Of a DNA stretch of 64,000 bases, positions 39,244 to 47,949 are shown one piece after another. The translations under genes were made by a program, and so were the position numbers. The DNA comes from Clostridium hydrogenum. Its GTDB lineage: Bacteria; Bacillota; Clostridia; Clostridiales; Clostridiaceae. The notes under the pieces are model-generated. The model ran no database searches. It saw only the letters and a program-made list of their open reading frames with translations, and was not told where the DNA came from. Numbering within the stretch: the first letter of the stretch is position 1; every line of letters begins with the position of its first letter. Where the stretch lies: contig NZ_JAEACT010000002.1 in NCBI RefSeq assembly GCF_021432385.1, positions 690,016 through 754,015 of the forward strand, given 5' to 3'.

Positions 39244-39291
39244 GCTATAGTTTAAATAAGTGTAAAAATCTACACTTATTTAAACCATAGC
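39244..39291. repeat. Second copy of the 31463 hairpin
   Basis: The arms (TTTAAATAAGTGT core and complement, 20 bp with one mismatch) are nearly identical to the hairpin at 31463-31512, with a different eight-base loop. Located between the 38390 gene and the CDP-alcohol transferase-like gene. Confidence 0.6.
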
Positions 39292-39293
39292 CA

Positions 39294-39333
39294 ATAAAAA
39301 AACTGGAACTCTTTATATGGCTAGTCCCAGCTT
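39294..39333 (-). terminator. Terminator of the regulator-kinase-transferase operon
   Basis: Minus-strand stem CTGGGACT with AGTTCCAG (one G-U pair) followed by seven or more T, about 16 bp after the stop codon at 39349. Confidence 0.75.
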
Positions 39334-39348
39334 TTGCTTTTTAAAAAT

Positions 39349-39960
39349 TTACTTATCATTCATAAATAAGCCTTTATTACTTACAAAATAATTTATACAC
39401 GAAATTATAGTTATAATGACTGCTATACCTAAGGCAACATATGTACCGTAGCCTAAAAATCTTTCGATACCTTCTGCATGGGCATGAAAAAATCCTATTT
39501 TCTCTATTAGCTTTCTAAACTCATAATTTTTTTCAAAATTCATACTTAGCAAAGCAAATATTATAGAAATTATCTGAAATATGTTTTTAATTTTATCCAA
39601 TGGACTTGTAGCAATTACACTACCTTCCGTAACAACTATACTCGTTAGTCCTGTTACTGCAAACTCCATTGCCACTATTGTAATTGCAATCCAAGAAGGT
39701 ATGAAGTGTAATTCAACTAAGGCAATAAGTGCTGCCGCTATTAAAAGTTTATCTGCGAGATAACTTATAATTTCACTGAGGTTACTTATTTCATTTTTAC
39801 CCTGTACCACATGTTTACTTAACTCACCTATTATTGCAGTAATTATAAAAATAAATGCAGCTATGCTTCTTCCAAATGGAATCTTACGTATTATAATAAA
39901 TATCAAAAATACTGGAATTAGTAGAATTCTAATAAAATTCATCTTATTTCTTAAATTCAT
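39349..39960 (-). CDS. CDP-alcohol phosphatidyltransferase-like membrane protein, catalytic motif degenerate
   Basis: A 203-residue protein with about six membrane helices that aligns by eye with phosphatidylglycerophosphate synthases: NFIRILLIPVFLIF at the start and SYLADKLLIAAAL in the middle. The family motif needs D-x2-DG-x2-AR-x8-G-x3-D-x3-D. Here only the last aspartate (LADKLL) remains; the DG, AR, G and third D are replaced (IIGELSKHVVQ, then SNLSEIISY). I infer it has lost transferase activity. It is translationally coupled (ATGA overlap) to the sensor kinase gene, so it may act as a membrane partner in stress sensing. Confidence 0.75.
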   Translation of the reverse strand: MNLRNKMNFIRILLIPVFLIFIIIRKIPFGRSIAAFIFIITAIIGELSKHVVQGKNEISNLSEIISYLADKLLIAAALIALVELHFIPSWIAITIVAMEFAVTGLTSIVVTEGSVIATSPLDKIKNIFQIISIIFALLSMNFEKNYEFRKLIEKIGFFHAHAEGIERFLGYGTYVALGIAVIITIISCINYFVSNKGLFMNDK

Positions 39961-41021
39961 TTTATGCCACCTTTTTCTTTTATATAATTATTTTTCAACT
40001 TAACTATGAAGGTTGATCCCTTGCCATACTGGCTTTTTACTTCAATTTCCCCACCGCATAAATCTATAATTCTTTTCACAAGTGTAAGTCCTAGTCCATT
40101 GCCGTCAACATTACGATTTTTATCTTCTTGATAAAATTTATCAAAAATATGCTTTTGGGTGTTTTCTGTCATACCTATACCTGTATCCGAAATTTCTACA
40201 ATTGCCCATATACCAAGCTGTCTCAATATTATATGAATTGAGCCATCTTCAGGAGTGAATTTGATTGCATTACTTAATAAATTAACCCATACTTGAATAA
40301 GAAGTTCCTCATTCCCCAAAAAGTTTATCGTAGGAAGGTCAATGTCCAATTCTAGATTCTTTTTACTCCAATTTACTTCCAATAATAATAAAGCTTGTCG
40401 TATCTGTTCATCTAACTTATAAATCGTTGGCTCAGTAACAATTTCTTGATTTTCAAGCTTTGATAGCTTAAGTATATTACTGCTTAATATAGACAATTGC
40501 CTAGAACTTTCAATTATCATTTTTGTATACTCATCATGTTCCGCTTCAGATAAATCTTTATCCTGTAGCAAAGTTGCATATCCTTCAATTGCAGCTATTG
40601 GCGTTTTGAATTCATGAGAAACATTAACTATAAAATCGTTTTTAAAGGTTTCAATTCCTCGTAATTCACGTACCATTTTATTAAAATGAATATTCATATC
40701 CCTTACAGTATTTTCTCCGTAATTTTCATCAAGATTAACACTTAGATCTCCCTTAGCTACCTTTTTCGTGGCTTGAATTAAAGCTTCAATTGGCATGAAT
40801 ATTCTATTTCCTACAATTAACGTAAAAAATGCTGAAATTGTTATACTCAAAATAAGAAGTCCAATAAAAGGTACTAGCCTCTTGCCTAAAATAAATGGTA
40901 AATGACCAAGTTTAAATATACCAAATGCTATTGAAATTGTTACAAAAAGTGATATAAGTATAATGAAAAAAACACTTATTATGAGTCTTGGAAATAAACT
41001 AAGTCTCGATCTTCTTTTCAT
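39957..41021 (-). CDS. Sensor histidine kinase, HAMP-containing
   Basis: A 354-residue kinase with two closely spaced transmembrane helices (about 11-33 and 43-66), so almost no extracellular sensor. This is followed by HAMP (about 67-120), a HisKA dimerisation domain with the phospho-histidine in NVSHEFKTPIAAIEG, and the ATPase domain (NLLSNAIKFTP, DTGIGM, GLGLTLVKRI). Such short-sensor kinases usually respond to antimicrobial peptides together with an ABC exporter; a fused exporter is encoded divergently. It overlaps both neighbours by four bases (ATGA), so the three genes are coupled. Confidence 0.9.
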   Translation of the reverse strand: MKRRSRLSLFPRLIISVFFIILISLFVTISIAFGIFKLGHLPFILGKRLVPFIGLLILSITISAFFTLIVGNRIFMPIEALIQATKKVAKGDLSVNLDENYGENTVRDMNIHFNKMVRELRGIETFKNDFIVNVSHEFKTPIAAIEGYATLLQDKDLSEAEHDEYTKMIIESSRQLSILSSNILKLSKLENQEIVTEPTIYKLDEQIRQALLLLEVNWSKKNLELDIDLPTINFLGNEELLIQVWVNLLSNAIKFTPEDGSIHIILRQLGIWAIVEISDTGIGMTENTQKHIFDKFYQEDKNRNVDGNGLGLTLVKRIIDLCGGEIEVKSQYGKGSTFIVKLKNNYIKEKGGIK

Positions 41022-41689
41022 TTTCTAATCACCTTATACCCAAGCCCCCTTACAGTTACAATTTCAAAATCCGGATTATCTTTAATATGTCTTCTAAGTC
41101 TATTAATATGTACATCAATTGTCTGTGAATCAGATTCACTGTTAACTCCCCATATCTCATCCATAAGCTGCTGCCTTGTAAATATTTTATTAGGAAAGGA
41201 TACTAATATGTATAAAAGATAAAATTCTTTCTGTGACAGCACAACTTCCTCGCCCTTCCTTGAAACCCTAAGACAATCATATTCAAGGGTTGTTTCTCCA
41301 ATAGTTTGTTTTCTATCATGAACAGTCTTAACACGACGTAATAGTGCACCAACCCTAAGTATCATTTCATTGACATCAATAGGCTTAACCATATAATCGT
41401 CAGTTCCAAGAAGAAATCCTCGCTCTTTCGCAAAAAAATCTTCCTTAGCTGTAATCATCAAAATTGGAATTTCACTATTTACATCTCTAACAGACTTAGT
41501 AAATTCATAACCATCCATATTAGGCATCATAATGTCTGAAATAATTAAATCTATGTGATTTGCTTCAATAACATTCCATGCTTCAACACCGTCTCCTGCC
41601 TGGTATGCATTATAACCATTCTTAACAAGAACAGTGCTAAATAACTTACGCAGCTTTACGTCGTCTTCTACAACTAAAATATTAAACAT
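41018..41689 (-). CDS. OmpR-family response regulator
   Basis: About 223 residues from the ATG at 41689 (AAAGGAGG seven bases upstream). The receiver domain has VVEDDVKL, phospho-acceptor aspartate in IISDIMMPNMDG, and VKPID. The C-terminal winged helix (about 125-220) has the usual SQKEFYLL and VHINRLRRHIK recognition region. It is partner of the coupled kinase. It probably controls the divergent exporter gene, whose upstream region carries a 15-bp inverted repeat and a direct repeat spaced by 25 bp. Confidence 0.92.
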   Translation of the reverse strand: MFNILVVEDDVKLRKLFSTVLVKNGYNAYQAGDGVEAWNVIEANHIDLIISDIMMPNMDGYEFTKSVRDVNSEIPILMITAKEDFFAKERGFLLGTDDYMVKPIDVNEMILRVGALLRRVKTVHDRKQTIGETTLEYDCLRVSRKGEEVVLSQKEFYLLYILVSFPNKIFTRQQLMDEIWGVNSESDSQTIDVHINRLRRHIKDNPDFEIVTVRGLGYKVIRK

Positions 41690-41747
41690 TAATGTGCCTC
41701 CTTTGCACAAAATATAAAAGTTTATTTTATTATACTATTAAAAGTTA

Positions 41748-41835
41748 AACTGAGGATGAAATTTAAAAATTTTTTTATTTCATCTTCAGTTCATGTTCAC
41801 TTAAGCTTGAGTTTATCTTTGAAGTTTAAGCTAGA
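41748..41835. promoter_or_regulatory. Inverted and direct repeats between the regulator operon and the exporter gene
   Basis: AACTGAGGATGAAAT (41748-41762) and ATTTCATCTTCAGTT (41777-41791) form a 15-bp inverted repeat with one mismatch. TTAAGCTTGA (41801) and TTAAGCTAGA (41826) are direct repeats 25 bp apart, similar to the tandem sites bound by OmpR-family regulators. Confidence 0.5.
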
Positions 41836-41870
41836 CTCATCATAACAAAAGTCAGAAAGGAGAAAAACAA

Positions 41871-44240
41871 ATGTTACAGTTAAAAGAAGTAACCAAAAGT
41901 TATACAACTGGTGATTTCACGCAAGTAGCTCTAGATAAAGTAAATTTACAATTTAGAAACAGCGAATTTACAGCTATTCTTGGCCCAAGTGGCTCTGGAA
42001 AGACAACTCTTTTGAATGTTATTGGAGGGCTTGATAAGTATGACAGCGGTGATTTAGTGATAAATGGAGCTTCAACAAAGCAATTTAAAGATAGAGACTG
42101 GGATGCATACCGCAACAATAGCGTAGGATTTATTTTTCAAAGTTATAACCTCATTGGACATTTAGGAATTCTTGATAATGTAGAAATGGGCATGACCTTA
42201 AGTGGTATTTCTTCAGCTGAGAGAAGAAAAAAAGCTTTAGATGCACTAAAAAAAGTAGGTCTTGAAAACCATGTAAATAAAAAACCAAACCAACTTTCAG
42301 GCGGTCAAATGCAAAGAGTTGCTATAGCTAGAGCCCTTGCAAATGATCCAGACATAATTCTTGCTGATGAACCTACTGGTGCTTTAGATACACATACAAG
42401 CGAACAGATTATGGAGTTAATTAAAGAAATTTCTAATGATAAACTAGTTATAATGGTAACACATAATCCAGAACTTGCCGAAAAATATGCAAGCCGTATT
42501 ATTCATTTTCAAGATGGACATGTTATAAATGATAATAATCCTGTTAAAGAAAAGGATGTTAATTATGATTACAAGCTTAAGAAAACAAGCATGAGTTTTT
42601 TCACTGCATTAAAACTATCTGGTAAAAACATAATGACTAAAAAGTGGAGAACTGGACTTACTGCTTTTGCTTCTAGTATTGGTATTATTGGAATTGCTCT
42701 TATACTATCACTTTCAAATGGATTCAATAAACAAATTGATTCTTATGAAAAAGGTACACTTTCGAACTTTCCAATAACCGTTGATCAAACGACTACTGAT
42801 ATGTCCAAGATACAAGGCACGTCATCTTCAAGCAAGGATACATCGTCTGAATTTCCTAAAAATAAAGAGATATATCCATATAACCCAAGCAAAAATTCAG
42901 CTACACATACAAATATTTTAACACAAAAGTATATGGATTATATCTCAAAAATGGATAAAACCTTACTTGACGGAATTTCCTATTCTAGAAGTATTAATAT
43001 GAATATACTAAAAAAACAAGATGGTAAAGCTACTACTGTAAATCTGCAAAATACCAATTTCTCATCATATCCAACCAAGCAGGGTGATGGTTCTTCTGCT
43101 TATTTAAAACAGTATTATGATCTACTTTCTGGTAACTTTCCATCAGATAAAAATCAAATAGTTCTTGTTGTAGATAAAAACAATAATGTCTCTAATGCCA
43201 CTTTAGAGGCCCTAGGTCTAGACTATACTAAAAAAAGTATTGATTTTAGCAATATTGTTGGCAAAGAATATAAGTTAATATTAAATGACGATTACTACAA
43301 AAAATCCGGAAATATTTTTATACCTAATGGTGATCCTTCTGATTTAAGTAGCCTATATAATAATTCAAATGCAATAACTTTAAAAATAAGCGGTATTATT
43401 AGAATAAAGAAAGATTCTAATATGTCTTCTTTATCTTCAGGAATTGCTTATTCAGACGAACTTTCACAATTCTTTATTGATAATGCTGCAAAATCTGAAA
43501 TTGTTAAAACCCAGCAGGCTGTAAACTATAATGTACTTACAGGCCAAGTTTTCCCTAGTGAAACTCAAACATTTTCAGCAACAAATCAAATGAACTCAGG
43601 TGCAATGAACTCTAACATGAATGCTAAAAGTACACAGACAAAAGATGATGTTTTAAAAACTCTTGGAGCAACATCTATTCCAACCTCTGTTTCCTTGTAT
43701 CCTGCAAACTTTGACTCAAAAGAAAAAATTACTAAGTACCTTGACAACTGGAACAAAGGCTTAAAAGAAACAGACAAAATTAAATATACTGACATGTCAG
43801 CAACGGTTACAAGTTTATCCAAAGGCATAATGAATTCAATTACACTTGTACTAATAGCTTTTGCCGCAATTTCACTTGTAGTTTCTCTAATAATGGTTGC
43901 TATAATAACGTACATTTCTGTATTGGAGCGTACAAGAGAGATAGGCGTCCTCCGTGCTATGGGAGCTAGAAAGAAAGACATCACCCGAGTTTTCAATGCC
44001 GAAACCTTTATTATAGGTCTATGTTCAGGTGTTCTTGGGATAACAATTGCATTTTTACTCACTTTTCCTATAAACAGCGTGCTATATAACGTAACAAATT
44101 TGTCAAACGTCGCACAGCTTAATCCTGTTCATGCGATTATATTGATATTAATTAGCTTAATACTAACCGTTCTTGGAGGGGCTATTCCTGCAAAAATGGC
44201 AGCAAAGAAAGATCCTGTTGAAGCTTTACGCTCTGAATAA
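41871..44240 (+). CDS. Fused ATPase-permease ABC exporter (MacB/FtsX type)
   Basis: A 789-residue protein combining an N-terminal LolD/MacB-type ATPase (Walker A GPSGSGKTT at 38-46, signature QLSGGQMQRVAIARAL, Walker B ILADEPTGALDT) with a C-terminal permease. The permease has one membrane helix near 255-280, a large extracytoplasmic domain (about 285-650) and three closing helices with the FtsX/MacB core (ERTREIGVLRAMGARKKDI). These proteins move peptides or lipids out of or away from the membrane and often give resistance to antimicrobial peptides. Divergent from the regulator-kinase operon that probably induces it. It starts after AAAGGAG. Confidence 0.88.
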   Translation: MLQLKEVTKSYTTGDFTQVALDKVNLQFRNSEFTAILGPSGSGKTTLLNVIGGLDKYDSGDLVINGASTKQFKDRDWDAYRNNSVGFIFQSYNLIGHLGILDNVEMGMTLSGISSAERRKKALDALKKVGLENHVNKKPNQLSGGQMQRVAIARALANDPDIILADEPTGALDTHTSEQIMELIKEISNDKLVIMVTHNPELAEKYASRIIHFQDGHVINDNNPVKEKDVNYDYKLKKTSMSFFTALKLSGKNIMTKKWRTGLTAFASSIGIIGIALILSLSNGFNKQIDSYEKGTLSNFPITVDQTTTDMSKIQGTSSSSKDTSSEFPKNKEIYPYNPSKNSATHTNILTQKYMDYISKMDKTLLDGISYSRSINMNILKKQDGKATTVNLQNTNFSSYPTKQGDGSSAYLKQYYDLLSGNFPSDKNQIVLVVDKNNNVSNATLEALGLDYTKKSIDFSNIVGKEYKLILNDDYYKKSGNIFIPNGDPSDLSSLYNNSNAITLKISGIIRIKKDSNMSSLSSGIAYSDELSQFFIDNAAKSEIVKTQQAVNYNVLTGQVFPSETQTFSATNQMNSGAMNSNMNAKSTQTKDDVLKTLGATSIPTSVSLYPANFDSKEKITKYLDNWNKGLKETDKIKYTDMSATVTSLSKGIMNSITLVLIAFAAISLVVSLIMVAIITYISVLERTREIGVLRAMGARKKDITRVFNAETFIIGLCSGVLGITIAFLLTFPINSVLYNVTNLSNVAQLNPVHAIILILISLILTVLGGAIPAKMAAKKDPVEALRSE

Positions 44241-44261
44241 TAGAAAATTTACATTTTTTAT

Positions 44262-44310
44262 AATGTCCATGGAGTTTACTAATTACTCTATGGACATTTT
44301 CATTTTATAA
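44262..44310 (+). terminator. Terminator after the ABC exporter gene
   Basis: Stem AATGTCCAT-GAGT with ACTC-ATGGACATT (about 13 pairs) followed by TTTCATTTT. Confidence 0.75.
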
Positions 44311-44398
44311 TAATTATTAATACATAATTATATTTAAAAGACCGAATTTTATAAATTGATAAAGTTTAACTATAAAAAAATATTATTTTTTGCATAAT

Positions 44399-44426
44399 TT
44401 GATTGTAGTACACGTACAAATATGAT
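44399..44426 (+). promoter_or_regulatory. Probable promoter of ilvA-ridA with GTAC palindrome in the spacer
   Basis: TTGATT, a 16-base spacer, then TATGAT. The spacer holds GTACACGTAC (44408-44417). Further GTAC-type palindromes lie downstream at 44494-44503 and 44501-44514. The remaining leader to 44643 has no gene. Confidence 0.45.
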
Positions 44427-44643
44427 AAAATATAGTTAAATTTTTCAAATGTTAAATGTTATGTATGGCTATTTTAAAGGTCTACTTAAAATAGTACGCG
44501 TACGCATGTGCGTATTTAGCGTACAATTCGCAATATTTTTTGCAATTGTCAAATTAGCAATAATTTTTAGCTTTCAATTTTAATTTTAAAAAGAAAACAT
44601 TTTAATATAAACAAATTATTTTTGCTAAGTGAGGAAATATATT

Positions 44644-45855
44644 ATGGAATTAGACCTAGAAAAAATCAAAAAGGCTCAAGAAAATATTAAAAAAGCAGTA
44701 AGAAAAACACCTATGTTTTACACAAGCACTTTCTCAAAAAAATGCAATTGCACTGTATACTTAAAATGTGAAAACAAACAGAAAACTGGCGCTTTTAAAT
44801 TAAGGGGAGCGTATAACAAATTAGTTAATTTAAGTGAAGAAGAAAAACAAAAGGGCGTTATAGCTTCTTCTGCAGGAAATCACGCTCAAGGAGTTGCCTA
44901 TGCTGCAACTGCTTTTAATGTTAAATCAACTATAGTTATGCCATTAACTGCACCTCAGTCAAAGGTAAATGCAACAAGAGGCTATGGAGCGGAAGTCATT
45001 CAAGCTGGTCAAGTATATGATGAATGTCATTGTAAAGCCGTAGAAATACAAAAAGAAACTGGAGCAACCTTTTTAGAACCTTTTAACGATATAGATGTAA
45101 TGGCAGGTCAAGGGACAATAGCTCTTGAAATATTAGAGGATTTACCTGATACTGCCGTTATAGTAGTTCCAATTGGTGGAGGCGGTTTAATATCTGGCAT
45201 TGCTGTGGCAGCAAAATCAATAAAACCTTCCATAAGAATAATAGGTGTTGAACCAGAAATAGTGCCTTCTGCTAAAACTTCTATGAAAAACGGAAAAATC
45301 ACTACTGTTCCATGTGCAAAATCCTTAGCTGACGGTATATCTGTTAGCACAATAGGAGATAAATGCTTCAAATATATCGAAGAATATGTAGATGAAATAG
45401 TTACAATAAGTGAAGATGAAATAGCCCATGCCATGTTTCAACTGCTAGAAATAAGCAAACTTGTAACAGAAGGTTCAGGTGCAGCACCCCTAGCCGCTTT
45501 ATTATCACAAAAAATTAAAGACGTGGAAGGCAAAAAAGTTGTCCTTTTAGTTAGCGGCGGAAATGTAGATATAGCAACTACAGCTAAAATAATAGAAAGA
45601 GAATTAGTTTTACAAAAAAGAACAATAAGATTTGAAGTAGAACTGCAAGATAAAACAGGAGCCTTGGGCGCTTTAGTATCTAACATAGGAAACATTGGAG
45701 GAAACGTCGTTACAATAAGGCAAAATAGTAACTGGAATGAAAAAGGACTTGAGTATGCCAATGTATCCTTTGAAATCACAGTTCAATCTAAAGAACACGG
45801 CGAAAGCATACTAAAGGATTTAGAAGAAAAAGGTTATGTGGTAAAATTAATATAA
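44644..45855 (+). CDS. ilvA: Threonine ammonia-lyase (threonine deaminase)
   Basis: About 403 residues from the ATG at 44644 (GAGG nine bases upstream; the GTG at 44629 precedes that site). It converts L-threonine to 2-oxobutanoate and ammonia using PLP. Fold-type II features are the PLP lysine in KTGAFKLRGAYNK, SAGNHAQGVAYA and the glycine loop PIGGGGLISG. A C-terminal ACT domain (about 330-403) suggests allosteric control. Length and single ACT domain fit the shorter IlvA/TdcB-like group. The next gene, ridA, removes the reactive imine produced by this enzyme. Confidence 0.92.
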   Translation: MELDLEKIKKAQENIKKAVRKTPMFYTSTFSKKCNCTVYLKCENKQKTGAFKLRGAYNKLVNLSEEEKQKGVIASSAGNHAQGVAYAATAFNVKSTIVMPLTAPQSKVNATRGYGAEVIQAGQVYDECHCKAVEIQKETGATFLEPFNDIDVMAGQGTIALEILEDLPDTAVIVVPIGGGGLISGIAVAAKSIKPSIRIIGVEPEIVPSAKTSMKNGKITTVPCAKSLADGISVSTIGDKCFKYIEEYVDEIVTISEDEIAHAMFQLLEISKLVTEGSGAAPLAALLSQKIKDVEGKKVVLLVSGGNVDIATTAKIIERELVLQKRTIRFEVELQDKTGALGALVSNIGNIGGNVVTIRQNSNWNEKGLEYANVSFEITVQSKEHGESILKDLEEKGYVVKLI

Positions 45856-45879
45856 ATTAATATATTGGAGGCTAATTTT

Positions 45880-46260
45880 ATGGAAAAGAAAATAATAAGC
45901 ACAAAAAATGCTCCAGGAGCAGTAGGACCATATTCACAAGCTGTTAAGGCTGGAAATTTCGTATTTGCATCAGGGCAAATCCCATTAGAGCCATCAAATG
46001 GAGAACTTGTTGGTGGAGATGTAAAAAAAGCAACTGAAAGATCACTAGAAAATGTAAAAGCTATTCTTGAAGCAGCGGGAACTTCCCTTGACAAGGTTGT
46101 TAAAACAACTGTATTTGTAAAAAACATGAGTGATTTTGCTGCTGTTAATGAAGTTTATGCAAAATACTTTGATAAGGATATGCCTGCAAGATCATGCGTA
46201 GAAGTAAAACTTCCTAAAGATGCTTTAGTTGAAATAGAAGTAATCGCATTAGCAGAGTAG
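45880..46260 (+). CDS. ridA: RidA family reactive-intermediate deaminase
   Basis: About 126 residues from the ATG at 45880 (GGAGG eight bases upstream). Signature sequences are [23 protein letters not shown] and the C-terminal [22 protein letters not shown] with the substrate-binding arginine. RidA hydrolyses 2-iminobutanoate and 2-aminoacrylate released by PLP enzymes such as threonine deaminase, protecting other PLP enzymes. Located 24 bp after ilvA and probably co-transcribed. Confidence 0.93.
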   Translation: MEKKIISTKNAPGAVGPYSQAVKAGNFVFASGQIPLEPSNGELVGGDVKKATERSLENVKAILEAAGTSLDKVVKTTVFVKNMSDFAAVNEVYAKYFDKDMPARSCVEVKLPKDALVEIEVIALAE

Positions 46261-46267
46261 ATTGCAA

Positions 46268-46305
46268 CATTGAAGGATTTTCTCAATGCAGAAAATCCTT
46301 CAATG
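46268..46305. terminator. Perfect 16-bp hairpin at convergent gene ends
   Basis: Arms 46268-46283 and 46290-46305 are exact complements (CATTGAAGGATTTTCT) with loop CAATGC. It begins just after the ridA stop and contains the last codons and stop of the convergent hydrolase gene. No T-run follows on either side, so termination would depend on the stem alone. Confidence 0.5.
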
Positions 46306-47122
46306 CTTGAACAAATTCTTCTGGCCTCTCCTTTTGAGCCCAATGCTTACATCCTTTCATCACATGCAACTTACTATTTTTAATAACCTTGCTTGCTGCT
46401 ATTGCATATTTTACAGGAACTCCAGAATCTTTTTCACCATTAACTATTAAAACTGGCATCGATAGTTCTCTTAAATGCACTGCCAAATCTGTAGTCATTC
46501 CTCCCTTACCTAGCTCGTAACATTGGAAAGACTCCCAGGCTTTATTACAATCAGGTTCGTGAACAAGCTTATATAAATCATCAACTAACTTATCAGAAAT
46601 TTTATTTTTATCTCCAAACAAAGAAGAACTTATTGTCCATTTTACCATAGCTTTACTCTTTCCAATCCATTCATATGATTTAGCATTAAGTCTTGAATTT
46701 ACAAACCATCTATTAAACCTATGAAATGGCATTCTGGAATACAAACCTAATGATCCTATTATGGTAAGCTTATCTACAATCTGAGGATATTTTAAAGAAA
46801 ATGCTATACTAATTCCTCCTCCCATAGATAGTCCAACCAAATTAGTCTTGTCTATATCTAACTGCCTTAGCACATCGTATAAAAACTCCACATACATAGG
46901 AATAGAATACTGAATATCTGGTTTATCACTTCCACCAAAACCAAGCATATCTACAGCGTAAATATCATACTTATTCCCCATTAATTCTATTACTTCTTTC
47001 CAGGACATCATTGCATTATCTAGTGCTCCACCATGGACAAATACTATTTTTTCATTTGTATCTCCCTTTTTATGATAAACTGTTATTCCATAAGCTTTAT
47101 AGGTTAATTTAATCTTCTCCAT
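46283..47122 (-). CDS. Alpha/beta hydrolase
   Basis: A 279-residue cytoplasmic hydrolase with VFVHGGALDN (oxyanion region), the nucleophile elbow LVGLSMGGGIS, the acid in NGEKDSGVP and the histidine in CKHWAQKERPEEF. The layout is that of small-molecule esterases, lipases or carbon-carbon hydrolases of the haloalkane dehalogenase/MhpC-like group; the substrate cannot be deduced. Its start overlaps the TetR-type gene by 14 bp, implying tight co-expression and that the regulator senses a substrate or product of this enzyme. Confidence 0.82.
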   Translation of the reverse strand: MEKIKLTYKAYGITVYHKKGDTNEKIVFVHGGALDNAMMSWKEVIELMGNKYDIYAVDMLGFGGSDKPDIQYSIPMYVEFLYDVLRQLDIDKTNLVGLSMGGGISIAFSLKYPQIVDKLTIIGSLGLYSRMPFHRFNRWFVNSRLNAKSYEWIGKSKAMVKWTISSSLFGDKNKISDKLVDDLYKLVHEPDCNKAWESFQCYELGKGGMTTDLAVHLRELSMPVLIVNGEKDSGVPVKYAIAASKVIKNSKLHVMKGCKHWAQKERPEEFVQALKDFLH

Positions 47123-47738
47123 TTAAAACATCCCCTTTATAAAACCCATTTTTCAATATTCTCATATAATCATAAATTTCCTCTTGAATTTCCTTAAGTT
47201 CCATGTTACCTTCTGCCATTCTTTCCTTTATAAAGCCTTCACCAACCCAAACTAACATTTTAATCGCTCTATTGATATCTTCTTTATTTTTAAATTTGGT
47301 TATATCAAGGTTTTCATTTATTTTGACATAAGCATCCTTTAAGATTTTTTTATTAATTTCTTTTATTTGCTCTGAAACTGCAATATCTGTTTCATAATAC
47401 ACTCTGAGAGAAAAATCAAAAATGTGTGGACACTCCATCATTGTTCTTACTCTTGCCTCTACTATTTTGGCATTCCGCTCAAAAAAATCATTTTCTTTAA
47501 GTGCTTCTAGTTCATCTATCTTTTCGTATATTTTTTTACAGCTGTACTGATACAAATAGTAATATAAATCTTTTTTATTCTTAAAATAATAAAACAAAGC
47601 CCCTTTTGATATACCAGAAGCAGCCGCTATATCTGCTGTCGAAGCTTTTTTATATACACTTTGAGAAAATACTTTCATAGCTGCATTTATGATTCTTATT
47701 TGTTTTTCTTTATCTATGGCATAAAAACTATCATACAT
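47109..47738 (-). CDS. TetR family transcriptional regulator
   Basis: A 209-residue regulator with an N-terminal TetR helix-turn-helix (about 10-55, ASTADIAAASGISKGALFYYFKNKKDLYYYLY) and a helical C-terminal ligand domain. It starts after GGAGGC. A 15-bp perfect palindrome (47755-47769) stands just upstream, plus a further half-site TTGACCAGAATT. It likely represses itself and the overlapping hydrolase gene. Confidence 0.87.
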   Translation of the reverse strand: MYDSFYAIDKEKQIRIINAAMKVFSQSVYKKASTADIAAASGISKGALFYYFKNKKDLYYYLYQYSCKKIYEKIDELEALKENDFFERNAKIVEARVRTMMECPHIFDFSLRVYYETDIAVSEQIKEINKKILKDAYVKINENLDITKFKNKEDINRAIKMLVWVGEGFIKERMAEGNMELKEIQEEIYDYMRILKNGFYKGDVLNGED

Positions 47739-47754
47739 TATTTTGCCTCCATTC

Positions 47755-47769
47755 TGACCAATTTGGTCA
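47755..47769. promoter_or_regulatory. TetR-type operator
   Basis: TGACCAA-T-TTGGTCA, a perfect palindrome 17 bp upstream of the regulator start codon. A related half-site lies about 30 bp further upstream. Confidence 0.65.
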
Positions 47770-47870
47770 ACTATAATTTATATTGTAGTTAATTGACCAG
47801 AATTTACAAGGCCATATAAGATGAAGATTTATACGGATATGAAAATGAAAGTATTGATATTACTATAAAA

Positions 47871-47916
47871 AGACTACTGCATTATTCAAATTTTTGTTGA
47901 TGCAATAGTCTCTTTT
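47871..47916 (-). terminator. Terminator upstream of the TetR/hydrolase unit
   Basis: Minus-strand stem AGACTATTGCAT with ATGCAGTAGTCT (one mismatch or wobble) followed by TTTTT. It would end transcripts coming from the accessory island. It lies just outside the proposed transposon end at 47950. Confidence 0.7.
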
Positions 47917-47949
47917 ATGCTATTAATATTTACTCCATATTCTTCTCAT

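Noticed and set aside
43586..44062. Minus-strand open frame of 158 codons inside the exporter gene
   Set aside because: It is a shadow of the well-supported permease domain on the plus strand.
44241..44643. T-box or other riboswitch upstream of ilvA
   Set aside because: No T-box signature (AGGGTGGNACCGCG) or known riboswitch core is visible; only a terminator of the previous gene, a promoter and GTAC palindromes.
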